Source: Dendrolimus kikuchii (Eukaryota > Arthropoda > Insecta > Lepidoptera > Lasiocampidae). From it: DNA of 64,000 nt. The translations under genes and the position numbers were made by a program. Positions within the stretch are counted from its first letter, which is position 1. Each line of letters opens with the position of its first letter. Below, piece by piece: positions 11,614 to 23,900 of the stretch. A model generated the notes under the pieces. The model was not told the origin of the DNA and ran no database searches. It worked only from the letters and a program-made list of their open reading frames with translations. The stretch spans positions 13,045,401-13,109,400 of the forward strand of contig CM034405.1 in the NCBI GenBank assembly GCA_019925095.2. Direction: 5' to 3'.

Positions 11614-12065
11614 GAAACCCGTCATTAATCGCATTGCATGATTGCTTAGAGTATGAACAGAAGTCATTGTAAAAAGATAGTATAGAATTTTTGTTCAAAT
11701 TAGCGCAGGTCATAAGACGCAAAGATTGTGGGGTTATCAAAATTATGCAGATCACATGAGCTTAAACGTCTCTGACAAAAGTGAGGTGTCAGTATTAAAG
11801 TGAATAATTGAAAACGAAAATCATAATCGCATTGTTTATTTGTAAGTGTTGAAATAAAAAGCCACTAATTATAGTTCAATAGTTTTCAATCTAAAGAGTT
11901 ACCTAGTATAGACTACTAGTCTAGCCTTACACTTGTAAGTATTGCTCGGGTCAGCTTCTGTGACTAAGCGCGTACTACGACTGTGAAAGTCGAATTCGTC
12001 CTTTCAATGCAAAATTCGAGAATACAGTACCAGTAATGATAACTCGTAGTGCGTGTCTAGCCTTA
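11614..12065. other. Spacer, no gene seen
   Basis: Begins with GAAACCCGTCATTAAT, resembling the inner end of the 49.5/60.9-kb MITE. The rest shows no gene or recognised repeat. Confidence 0.4.
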
Positions 12066-12427
12066 GGGGTCATCCATAAATTGACCTTCACGTTTTTGGT
12101 CGACCAAGTGTGACAAGGGGTGAGAAGTCCTAATGTTCGTACCGTCACATGTCAAAATCTAATATATTTAAGCTTTAAAACATGAACTATTGACGAAAAT
12201 TCAAAATATTCCCAACTCCATCTGTATGAGAATAATGTTTAAATTATGAAAATGGAGATAAAACTTATTACGGATCTGCTGTTATAATTTATTAGTTTCA
12301 TGATGTAAAATTGCAAAATATGTAAAGTCACACTAGGAAGAGTCTCATGAATGTGACCAGCTGTGACAAGGACGTGGGAAGGGTCAAAAATCATGAAATT
12401 CGTGTGACGTAGTTTATGAATGGCCCC
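12066..12427. mobile_element. MITE with GGGGYCAT ends
   Basis: Ends GGGGTCATCCATAAATTGAC and, inverted, GGGGCCATTCATAAAC. Matching internal GTGTGACAAGG and CCTTGTCACAG blocks give long imperfect inverted repeats. TTA flanks both ends (12063-12065 and 12428-12430), a likely target duplication. No coding capacity. Confidence 0.75.
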
Positions 12428-12430
12428 TTA

Positions 12431-13599
12431 GAAACTGACGCGAGCAGGATTTTTGTATTTACGGCTTAGGTATGTACTATATAGGATTGATATTGAAGTC
12501 GTTGCTATTTTTAGCCGAATAAATATTAGTACTTTTAACTGTTTCATTTATGTTTTAATTTTTTTCTATATCTTTGGAACTTATTGTCGATCCCGTTGGA
12601 TGGGGTGACGCACCACTAGGCGAGAGCCTATGGCTCCACCATCGCGAGAGTTAAGCTCGGCCCCTATTGAGGGGAGTACAAAATAAGACGACGAGTTTTA
12701 AGACTATATACATATCTACAGAAATCGTAATTGCTACGTGAAAATATGTAAAACCAAAACATGTTCGTAGATTAAATGTATATCCGATGGTTTTGTCCGT
12801 TTTCTGTATTGACAGACAAACATACATGAAATGCGATATCTGATAGCGAATATATCTTGACACCATTTCACTTAAATACAAAATTTACGAGTAAGTAGTT
12901 TCCGAATGAAATTGTTGACACATGCGACTGACGGACGGACAGACTATTTATACAAGCTCTGCAGTTTTGCAAAAAAAAAAGGCTACGGAAAACAGTATTA
13001 TAGTAAAAATATACCATATAAACACAAGATTTTATGCAGGATGAAAAAGATGGTATAATAAAAACAAAGTATAACTTAATTTGCTTTATTTACAAATTCA
13101 AAAATGTACATTTCATTTAACGTTAATTACCTACATCACAATTTAACATTGTTTATACACCAATCTTAAAAAAAGTGAGCTTATATGATTTCTTATATAA
13201 CATACCTAATATTATTTAAAAAAAACAAGATAAAACAACAATTTGATTTAAGCTAAGACCTCGTCTTTTTAGGATTAGTGTATACTTAAATACACAAAAT
13301 AAGATCCAGTGTTAAAAACCAAATCTGCATATTTTTACAGAGCCAGAATAAAAATAAAAAATCGAGAGGATCGATAAAGCTGCTCTTTATTCGCTTGCAG
13401 AAACTAGATGGATACAAAAAGGGGCGTCAATATTTAAGCCCTGTAGAGAGTGTAACTTTCTTCATTTTTAGTAAATTTTTGATTCATGTGTTGTTTTAAA
13501 ATGAAATAATAAAATCTTACAAAAGAGAGAGAGAGGAATATGTCCAATGACCGTCTAGTCTCGAAGCGCTTACGAGTTTTTGAGTCCATCTTACATGTT
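12431..13599. other. Spacer, no gene seen
   Basis: AT-rich. A small GC-richer hairpin-prone patch lies near 12600-12660. No exon or known repeat is readable. Confidence 0.4.
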
Positions 13600-13920
13600 T
13601 ATTTAGAAATCAGTACATTAGGGGGATCTATGAAAGTTGCAGCCGTGACTGGAAAATTGAGAGGAAGAAGATTAAGTTGGTATGAGCATATAATGAGGAG
13701 GGATGAAAATCGCGTGACAAAAAGAATGTTGAACTACAAGATAGATGGGTACAAATGTAAAGGTTAAATAAAAAAAGATGGATGGATTGTATGAAGAATG
13801 ATATGATGATGTGTGGTATGACAGAAGATGTATGTCAGAATAGAAAATTGTGGAAGGAAAAGACGTATTGTGCCGACCCCAATTCATTGGGATATGGTAA
13901 AAGAAAAGAAAGAGAGAGTC
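13600..13920 (+). pseudogene. Decayed LINE (RTE/BovB-like) reverse transcriptase C-terminus
   Basis: Reads KLRGRRLSWYEHIMRRDENR, then NYKIDGYKCKG. In another frame it continues KKRWMDCMKNDM and KTYCADPNSLGYGK. This is the usual LINE tail, G(K/R)RL.WYGHV.RR...GR..KRWMDC...ADP. It has stops and at least one frameshift and is a different family from the ATGT-tailed RTE. Confidence 0.7.
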
Positions 13921-14629
13921 TTATGTTTATTTCCCGGGTCTGAGTGTCAGACCGGCCCTAGATTGGTCCATTGTATAATTTATCGTAATTATTACGCATT
14001 GTACACAAGCATAACTTGCTTGGCTTGAGAACATATAATGTGGGTTTGTCTGTCGATTGTTATTATTATTAATTATAGGAAACTAACGACATTGAATGGC
14101 TAAATTTAAGGTTTACATGAATAACTTTGGTTGCTCCAACCAAGTTGAAAGACAGAAATAACCGTATCATATTAGCGTTAAGTATCTATCGGTTTAAGAT
14201 TGACGGAAGAATTGTCGAAACAAAAATTACAATAAATATTTACATATCTTACATTATTATAATACAACGATTAAAACTGAGCTTAAACGATTTTAATGTT
14301 CTTTAGAATTAAGTTACCATAGCCACTATAAATAAAATTTAAAATACAACAAGTCGAAAGTACACAAAAATAACTAACAGTATTTGTTGAAAAATAAAAA
14401 TGGACTTCTTCATAAAATGTGTATTTTCATGATAAATTGAAGACAGGTAACAAAGTTACTTAGAATTTAAACAATTTAATTTCGATATAAAGGAACAAAT
14501 ATTACAAACCAGTATTTACAATATTGTTACTATTAACCATTCTGTGTAATAATCTAATAAAGATTTAGGAGATCCACCGCTACTGAAAAGTCGCCGAAAC
14601 GTCAGTTTAAAACCATGCGTACTTTTTCG

Positions 14630-14635
14630 TTTATT
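14630..14635 (-). terminator. Candidate poly(A) signal of the mannosidase gene
   Basis: TTTATT on the + strand reads AATAAA on the - strand, 85 bases beyond the stop codon at 14720-14722. Between them, 14575-14610 carries a CTACTGAAAAGTCGCCGAAA motif like that in the Penelope-type repeat at 54.2 kb. Confidence 0.4.
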
Positions 14636-14719
14636 ACGTCAAACAGTGTCGAAAACTTAATAAAATACCTTACACTATTTCAGTCCCGCTGATTTCCATT
14701 ACTTCTTAAGTGAATTTTT

Positions 14720-17700
14720 TCAACCGTTTCTTAAGGTTTGATTTATGAATAACGACCTTATTTCCATCTGGCATAATGTTACCACTCCATCTGGTACAGG
14801 ACTCTTGATATGGACGTATGTTAAAGAACTGTCATATACTTTGTCAGCTTCGATTTCTACAAGATCTTTCAATGGTATCTGTAAAGAAAGAAAAAGAATA
14901 TACATAGAAATCAGGTATTATGTGTTTTTTGTCATGTCATATAAAAAAGGGTTCTATATAGAATGTTACAATGGTATTCTGAAATGTATGGCTTGCCTCG
15001 TTAACTGAGATGAGATAGAATAAAACTGCATGAGAGAGAGAGAGCAAAACTATGAAGTGGTTAATGAATTGATTTTCAATCTAGGTACAAAATTCTATAC
15101 AAACAATGGAGAACACGATGCAATTTTTTTTTATTTTTTGTCTGTTTGTCGGTTTGTGTTTGTTCAGGATTCACGTAATAACTACTGGGCCAAGTTCGAT
15201 GCGGTTTTCGCTAATCGCAAGCAAATTCTTAGACTTAAAATCTGCGCTTCTCTTTACCATGGGAATCTCGCGGGAATTTTTCTGGGAATTATTTAAAATG
15301 ACCAGATTGAAAAAGAAAATGGAATTTCAATGCGATTCTTTCACCGATCGATTAATGCATTTTTCACTTCAGTTTCCTTTTAATATTATACTGTTTGCGG
15401 TATATGCACCCTGTTTTATCTGTCGAAATACTCGCATTGTATAATTTTTTGTCGTTTACTCACCACTCCATCACTAACAGGATACGATTTCGAAATTTCT
15501 TTATTGCCATAGCATGTGTCCAGTGAGACTCGTTGGAATGTCATACCCATACCTCGAATCGGAACACCATCTTTATTCTGAAATAGATTACAAAAAAATA
15601 CATATACTTAAAACTGTATATATCTAGACGCAAGCAAAAATTAAATTCGTGTTTGAAGTTCGACACGTCATTGCGGAGAACACAATTATTAGATTCACAG
15701 ACGAAGCTGACAGGGGAGTCTTGCGATCTCGTTCGGCCGTTATCTGGACTCGCTTGCCATCTCTTTCGCACTAGACACCATAAACGTAAGATTGGACCTG
15801 GACCTGCGCAAAATCACGGAACAAAATTCACTCGAACCGCATTTAAGTTTTGCACGCAATGTGTCAAAATACTGTGAGCGGGAAGTGTTTCCGAAATGTT
15901 AATTCTGCATTGCCAGGTTGAATGAATAACTTTGTCCCAGGTACGCAGAGCTGACTTAGCTCTTTGGAAATTTTATAGGCTGTGATTATTTCTATGAAAT
16001 TGTTGGCAAGAACTTGAAAAATAAAGATAAATAACACTTTATTGTACGCCGTTTTTATTTTATTTTTATTGCAGGAGTTCAGCAGACAGGCAGACGGCCC
16101 ACTGAATGGAAAGCGGTTACCATCGCCTATGGACATTCGTAACACCAAAAGTGCTACAAATGCGCTGCTGCTTTCTTAAGAGAACCTAGTCACTAAGCCG
16201 AAACACAACTCAAAGTTGTTATGGCGACATACTTTAGACTAAGGTAGTAGCTATCCAGTCGGGAAAATGCCCTATCACTTGGCTGTGGGTTGTTTTGTCG
16301 CCTCTTGCGACAGGCCTCCCGGCCGCAGGGAATTGTATTCTTTCTCCGTTCCTGCACGGATAGATGCAGCAAACTTACGAACTAGTATTATACTAATTGT
16401 GTACAGTCAAATTCATTAATAGATATGCATTGACAAGGATTCAAAATATTGTATGCATTATAATGTTAAAAAATGTCTTTACAATCTGTAGTTCATTAAT
16501 ATATCATCGTGTTATCGGTTCAATAATATATGCCTGGACACTTAACAATAATTTGTGACCAGCCATATCATCAAATATAACTCAATAGCATAGGATTCAT
16601 AAATATCTGACTAGACAAATATTCATAAATATCCTATAGGATATCTATAGATATGGAAATGTCACTCAAATTGGAAATGGACCTAATATGCAAGTAATAA
16701 TGCATCATTGCCAATACGTGCAACTGCCTATTGGGCAACGTCGCGTCTAGCTAGCGTTTTTAGGATTATAGTTAATATCAATGTGTTCTCGTTGTATTAT
16801 TTAACTCGGTATTTGCAGAATAATGTATAGGAATTTAAAAAAAAATAAGATTATGGAAAACATATTTATTTTTCTGGAACTACGAAATTAAAAAGATACT
16901 AACTTCTCTTAAAATTATTATCCAAAAATTGAATGGAACATCAACCAAATAAAACGCTTCCATGAACCTTATTACATTTCTTATAAATCAAATAAAATGG
17001 CTTCTTCTTTCAAGTCGTTCCCTCTCTGCTGAGGAACATGACTTTGATGGCAGTGAACAATTGCTCTGTTCCATCGAGATCGATACTGAGCATAGTGGCT
17101 GGCCAAGTTTATCGAAATGTTCATCTGGTCAGCGATCTGGCCAATCCACCTACCTATTTGGTGATTTACCACGAGGTCTCTTGCCTTCGACTTTCCCACT
17201 GACCACAAGTCTCTGCATGTTGTTTGGGTTCCTCCGCAGTATGTGGTCAAAGTACTTCAGTATATGTTATCGGCAAACTGCTGATAACATGTGGTGATTT
17301 CCGATCTCAAGCTCTTCCAATATAGAAACATTTGTTTTGTGAACTGTCCACGGAATTCTGAGCATCCGACGCCAGCACTACGTTTTAAAGGCGTTGATTT
17401 TAAATCTGTTCTTGTATTGATTGTACAGAAATATGGAGCAGACAAGCGTCGTCTGCACTAAGCGCTTTGCATGAACACATTACCTTTGTAAAAACAAATG
17501 TATTTTTTCAAACAGTAACTAATGTTGCCAATCGCAAACTTTCAAAATTTAATATGTGTCTGTTCCTTACGATTTAGACAAGTGTAAACATAAACTGTAT
17601 TCAAAATATTTATGATTCCATCACTGCACACATAATTATGATCGTAGTGTATACATATTATTGAACGGAGTTTGTTACATATTATTGAATCTAAAAGTTG

Positions 17701-17933
17701 ACCACAAATTATTGATTGTAACAATGTTTTTGTAGTGTTCTAATGCTTACATTATTTTGATTCCCTTCAATGCTTATATTCTAATGAACTTGACGGTACA
17801 AAGGCGGTCTTATCGCTAAAAAGCGATCTCTTCCAGACAATTTGTGGCAAAAATATTGCTGATTAGTAGGAACGATGGTACTATACATAATCATTGTATG
17901 ATTACTTGTATTTTAATAATAAATACATAACTA

Positions 17934-17977
<44 letters not shown>

Positions 17978-20900
17978 TAGAGTTTAACCCGCGGCGTACT
18001 TTTGTTTAAAGAGGTTACATACAACACAAGTTTCACTGTTGTATTAAATTTTTATGTTTTATATCCCAAGCTATCCCATCTCCGGGCATGAAAAGTATTT
18101 ATGTCCATTTTCCGTATTAAAACTACATTTAAACAAAATTACAGCAAAACCGATCCAGTATTCCTAATCGTTTTCCCTGAAAGCTTCACGGACATATCGA
18201 GTTACTACTGCATTTTTTATAGACGATAAATTTTTACATCTCTATTGGTCTCATCCAAACCTTCATCCTCTATTTCGAAGCGTCCTAGTTTAATGTATCT
18301 ACTATAATGCATAAATGACAAAAAAGACAAATCTGACAACTCGGACAAAAAGGACAAATCGGAGAAAACGGACAAATCGGAAAAAAGGACAAATCGGGAA
18401 AAAAGGACAAATCGGACAAAAGGGACAATTCGGATAACTCGGATAAACCGGACAACTCGGACAATTCGGACAATTTTTCCGTAAAAGCATGACAAAAAGA
18501 AAGATAAATATATTTTTATCCCGGAAACTATCCCATTTTTCGGGATAAAAAGTATTCTATGTTCATTCTCGGCATCGAAAATATATACTGAGTTTCAGCC
18601 AAATCGGTCCAGTAGTTTTTCAGTGAAAACGGAACAGACAGACAGAGTTATTTTCGCATTTATAATATTAATAGGGATATATTATAATCTTTAGTGTTGT
18701 CTGATGTGTGAACACAGGGATGTGCTATTGTGAACTGTATCTTAATAAATGAATGACCAATAACTTTGCCAACATGTCGCCCAATCATAGTACACATCTT
18801 ATACACACCTGTGTGATCGTCGACATTACGCGCGCGAAAATCTTGTGTATACCTACCTCCGTTTGCACATTTGATAAGGTGTAAAAAGTGAACAATAGTT
18901 ATATAATATAGAAGAGAAAGAAAGAATCAATTTATTTGATTGGAAAACGTCAATACAATTGCAAATTTATTAATTTTATACAATTGTATAGTTAAATTTA
19001 ATAATATAAAAAAAATATTGAGATTGTTTTTACAAAGTTGTGTTTGTTTTGAAAATCTAATTATTTAGCAAAATGAGTCTATTCAGGGCGCTACAAGAAT
19101 CCCTCGCTTGGGGTCAATCTATAATTTAACCGAGGCTATTGTTTGAAGGTTATTTCAAAACCTAAATGAACATCATTCATCATTATTATTTATAAACTGC
19201 ACTACCTTCAGTATTAAAAATCTATCAATGCCAAGGGTTGCCAGGAAGATTTATTTAGCGATAAGGCCACCCTTTATACTACTACCTTTTATCTTTTTTT
19301 ACTTCTGTTTGTCTAAGTAAGTTTTGGTGTGCAATCAAGAGTTATCTCATTGAAGAACCCTTGTGCAGTCATATTAAAAAGAAAGGGTAGAAGAGGTTTA
19401 TTTTTGCCACTCACCTTGGCGGCGATATGCGAATGGAAGGAGGCGAGCACGACGTCGGCGGCGTTGTACTTCCCGTGCGAGTAGTACGGCCTATGATGGT
19501 CTTCGTGGGACGTGTAATGCATCGTCACGATCGGTTGCAGCAACAGTTGCTGCGACACGTGCGCGCCGAGTGTTAGCTCACCGCTCAATTTCTCCGGTGG
19601 GAATTTGCTCTGAAACATTACATTTTGGAATCGATTTTCATATAAGACCCCCGGTATGGAAATTTTATGAGTGATTATAATACAAACCGCGCAGGAACCG
19701 AGAAAGAATACAATTTCCTGCGGCCGGGCGGCCTGTCGTAAGAGGCGACTTAACAACACACAGCCAGGTGGTAGGGCATTTGCCCGACTGGATGGCTACC
19801 ACCCCTGGTCTAAAGTATGTCGCCATAACAACCTTGAGTTGTGTTCCGGCATTAGCGACCAGGTTCCAGTCCCCCTTAAGAGAGCAGCAGCGCATTTGTA
19901 GCAACTTTGGTGTTGCAAATGTCCATAGGCGATGGTAACCGCTTTCCATCAAGTGGGCCGTCTGCCTGTCTGCTGATCTCCTGCAATAAAAAAAAAAGTT
20001 ACTTTTTTAATTTATACAATTTCCAACTTTAATGCAATGAAATAAGATCTATAATAATATCTGTTTGTGTAAGAAATGATGTATTAAAATTAGAACATCT
20101 AGATTTTTTGATTAATGTTTGTACTGATTTACTAAGGATATTCACACGTATACATGGAGAATGAATGATCAGAAAAGTATGATTGATCTGATTTTAATTG
20201 ATAGTCGCCTCCGAAACACAATAATGGATACAAGAGCCTACAGAGGCCCCACTCTTGAAACGGACCACTACCTGGTGATAAGCCGGTTTGTGGGCCTTTT
20301 CAAGAAGTGGAGACACTGGCGAGTGCGTACCAATTTCGGGGAGCTTGAAAGAATAAAGTGTGAAAAATTGGAAGATGTTAGTGTAAGGAGTATGTATGCG
20401 CGCCTAGTCGAAGAAAGGCTTGCAAAAGCGGACTTCTCCGACTTAGATGTGGATAATGACTGGGATAGTATGAAGGAAAGTATAGTGGAAAGCGCAAAAG
20501 AAGCATGTGGATGCGCGAAGAGGCACATAACAACGAAAGGTGATGAATGGTGGGACGCGGATGTTAAATCCAGCGTAGAGAGAAAGAGAAAAGCCTGGCT
20601 GGATTATGTTGCTTCCTTGCAACAGAATGACAGTATGAAAGAGATGAAGAAAGAAATTTATCGCCTCTGCAAGAATGAAACCAAAGCTTTAGTGAAAGAG
20701 AAGCGTGAAAGAATAAAATTGAAAGAAGAAGAGAAGCTGACGGAGAACTTCGAGGCGAATACCAAACTCTTTTGGAGAGAGGTTAAGAAGTCTCGGGGTT
20801 GTTCGTCAGCTTCCAGAATGGAAAGAATAAAATCTAAAGCAGGGGACGTTCTTGCTAACCCACAAGAGGTATTAGCGCGATGGAGTGAATATTTTAGAGA

Positions 20901-23900
20901 AATGTATGATGATATCCCGGATGCTGGCACCACGACTGAGTCTGTGACCGACTCCGAGGAGTCAGCATCCGAGATCACTTTGGAGGAGATCGAATGGTCG
21001 ATAAGAAGTCTGAAAAATGGAAAGGCAGTAGGAATCGATAGTGTGTCTGCTGAGATGATCAAATATGGTGGAACCTGCGTCCGGGACGCTTTCCTGTCCT
21101 TATGCAACTTGTGCTGGAGAACGGGAAAGGTTCCCAAGGACTGGAGGCGCGCTGTCATCGTGCCCTTGTATAAAGGCAAGGGGTCACGTATGGAGTGCGC
21201 CAGCTACAGGGCCATCAGTTTGATCAGCACAGCATCTAAAGTGTATGCGAAGATTATTGAAAAGAGAATGAGAGTTGTATCCGATGGATTACTGTGGGAT
21301 GCACAAGGTGGTTTCAGAAATGGAAGGGGATGTATGGATCAAGTTTTCTCTCTCCGCAATATCGTAGAGAAGCAGCTGGCTATGGGCCGGAAGGTTTTCT
21401 GCGGTTTTGTGGATCTAGAGAAAGCATTTGACAGGGTTGTGCGGAAGGACCTCTGGGACATATTGCCCGGATATGGGATTAATGGCCAATTGATGCGTGC
21501 TGTGCAGTCCACTTACGAGGGCTGTATGGCATGCGTGCGAGTGGAAGGCAGCCTGTCGCCCTGGTTTGACGTCAATATTGGCGTCCGCCAGGGCTGCGTG
21601 CTGTCGGCTTTGCTGTTCATCCTATATCTGGACGATTGTCTCCAGAGAATAAGATTGATGGATGTTGGGGTGCGGATGAGTGATCTAGTTGTAAGCACCT
21701 TGCTTTATGCGGATGATGCCGTGCTTTTAGCCGAATCGCCATCAGAACTGCAAACACTAGTCACAATGATGAAAGATGACTGTCAGGCGAGAGGCTTACA
21801 TTTGAATGCGAAGAAAACAAAGGTTATGGTGTTTGAAAGAGAAGAAACCAGAACGAATGCAAGGATAATGGTCGATGATGTTATGCTGGAGCAAGTGAAT
21901 GAGTTTGTATATCTTGGATGTGCTTTTAGCAGGGATGGAAGGTACACCGCTGATATAGAAAGAAGAGTGAATTTGGGGAATAGTTTAAATGGAGCGTTAG
22001 GTAAACTTCTAGGCGCTAAGAACCTCAGCCAGAAGGCCCAGCTCGCCGTACACAACGCGGTGCTGGTACCTACGCTCACGTATGGAAGCGAGAGTTGGGT
22101 ATGGAAGAAAGAGCATGAAAGTAGAGTAAACGCGGTCGAGATGCGAGCACTGCGCAAAATCTGCGGAGTGACGCTCGCGGACCGCGTTCGTAATACCGAA
22201 GTAAGAAAGAGAGTTGGTCTGAAAGAGAGTGTCGGGGTGAAGGTAAGGAAAGGAATGCTCCGGTGGTTCGGGCATGTGGAAAGAATGCATGATGAAAGAA
22301 TGACTAAACAGATATACAATGCAAAAGTGGATGGATGCAGAAGTCGTGGAAGGCCACGACACACCTTCCATGATCAAATTGATCGTGTACTAGCAGAAGG
22401 TGATGTCAGGAGCCTTAAGAACAGACGAGCTTGCATGACAAGAGTTATGAATGTCAAAGAGGCAAGTGAGGTGTGTAAGAATAAGCCTAAATGGCACTCT
22501 GTTGTTCGTGCCTACCCCGCGAGGGAACTGGCGTGAAGTTATGTATGTATGTATGTATGATTTACTACGCTAGACGTTCTGCCAATGCGCTGCCGGCATC
22601 GAAGAGTGGAGGCCTGGAATCTGGCTACTGGTGCTGAAATACAACTCAAGGTTGTTATAGGCCAGGTGTCAGCCATTCAGATGGGCAAATGCCCTATCAT
22701 CTGCCTGTCGGTTGTCACGTGGAAAGTCATTTTACATCACCGCGACGTGCACGCCATTTTCGAATAGCACAAGTGTTAAAGAATGGTCAGGTAAAAAGTA
22801 AAGAAAGTTGTTTGTCAGGATCGTTGTAAGTGGAGATTCATAGTCTCTGCCTACCCGCATGGAAAATAGGTGTGCAAATATTACCTGGCAATCCTTTTTA
22901 GGTTTTTCCAGGATGATCCTGAAGGTGTGCCTCGTCCTTATGTTGTCCAAGACGCCTTGGTTCATGCCTCTATTGTCATCTCTGCTCAGCCTGCGATCTT
23001 GCATTACCTGAACATTTTTTTATTTATTAAATGAACACGAACTTTTTTATTTCTATTAATATAGTATACAAAAATATACCTATACTAATCTACAGAAAGA
23101 AAATACCTTTAACCAAAATTCCCCGACAATAAGGGAGTGGACTGTGAAATCAACTGAGACACTTTATAAACTTACAGAACGTCACAGCGTCATAGATTTT
23201 TTACGAACGTGTACCTATTTATAACGTGCTATTCAGGGAGTCCGAGGCTGCCAGGGTAGCCAGTCATGGCGATAGGGCCGGTCTAAGCCACGCCAGTTTA
23301 CTATGTTCTAATTTGTTCATAGGTTTATTAGACGTAATGACCCAGTTTCAGCCAGTTCTGGTTGGTAAAGTTCAGCACTATGACGTCATAAGTAGGTACA
23401 AGTAAAAATTATTTGTATAATGACATTTAAAAAGTTAGATGATAAGATGTTATTTTAATACCTGTTCTATTATACTTAAAAATATTAGAATTTATTGTAA
23501 CATGTATCCATATTCCTATTTTGATAGTCAGAGGATTAAAAAAAAACAGAATATTGTTTCTAAAAGAACAACGTTATTATATCATGAGTTTTTTTTTCGA
23601 GTTATTAGGTGAGGAGATTTTGCCCTCCAAAGCCATAAAAATTTGGCGAATGTCAACTTTCGGACTACGAAATAAAAAATTTACAGTGTAAATGATATTA
23701 ATGATTCACGATACTTGACGCGCAGGTTTACCAACAATGAAAAATATTAACACCTAAAGCTAGAGTCAAAAACGCCTAATATGGCGATAATTAATTAGCT
23801 TCTGTAATATTTTCTATTTATAACCGATTGTATAACATGATATTAAGTGATGTTAAGTTTTCGAATTTGGTATCCCTGCGCGTCTAGTTATCGTAAATGC

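Noticed and set aside
18217..18495. Long open frames over the 18.3-kb minisatellite in several phases
   Set aside because: A repeat unit without stops makes every frame open. No start, splice or homology support.
15578..19414. A missing mannosidase exon between 19415 and 15577
   Set aside because: Aligning the joined protein with known Golgi mannosidases leaves no gap there, and the phases already match (both 0). The long intron holds only repeats.
20161..22536. Host gene of 791 residues
   Set aside because: All motifs are endonuclease/RT, and target duplications bound the unit.
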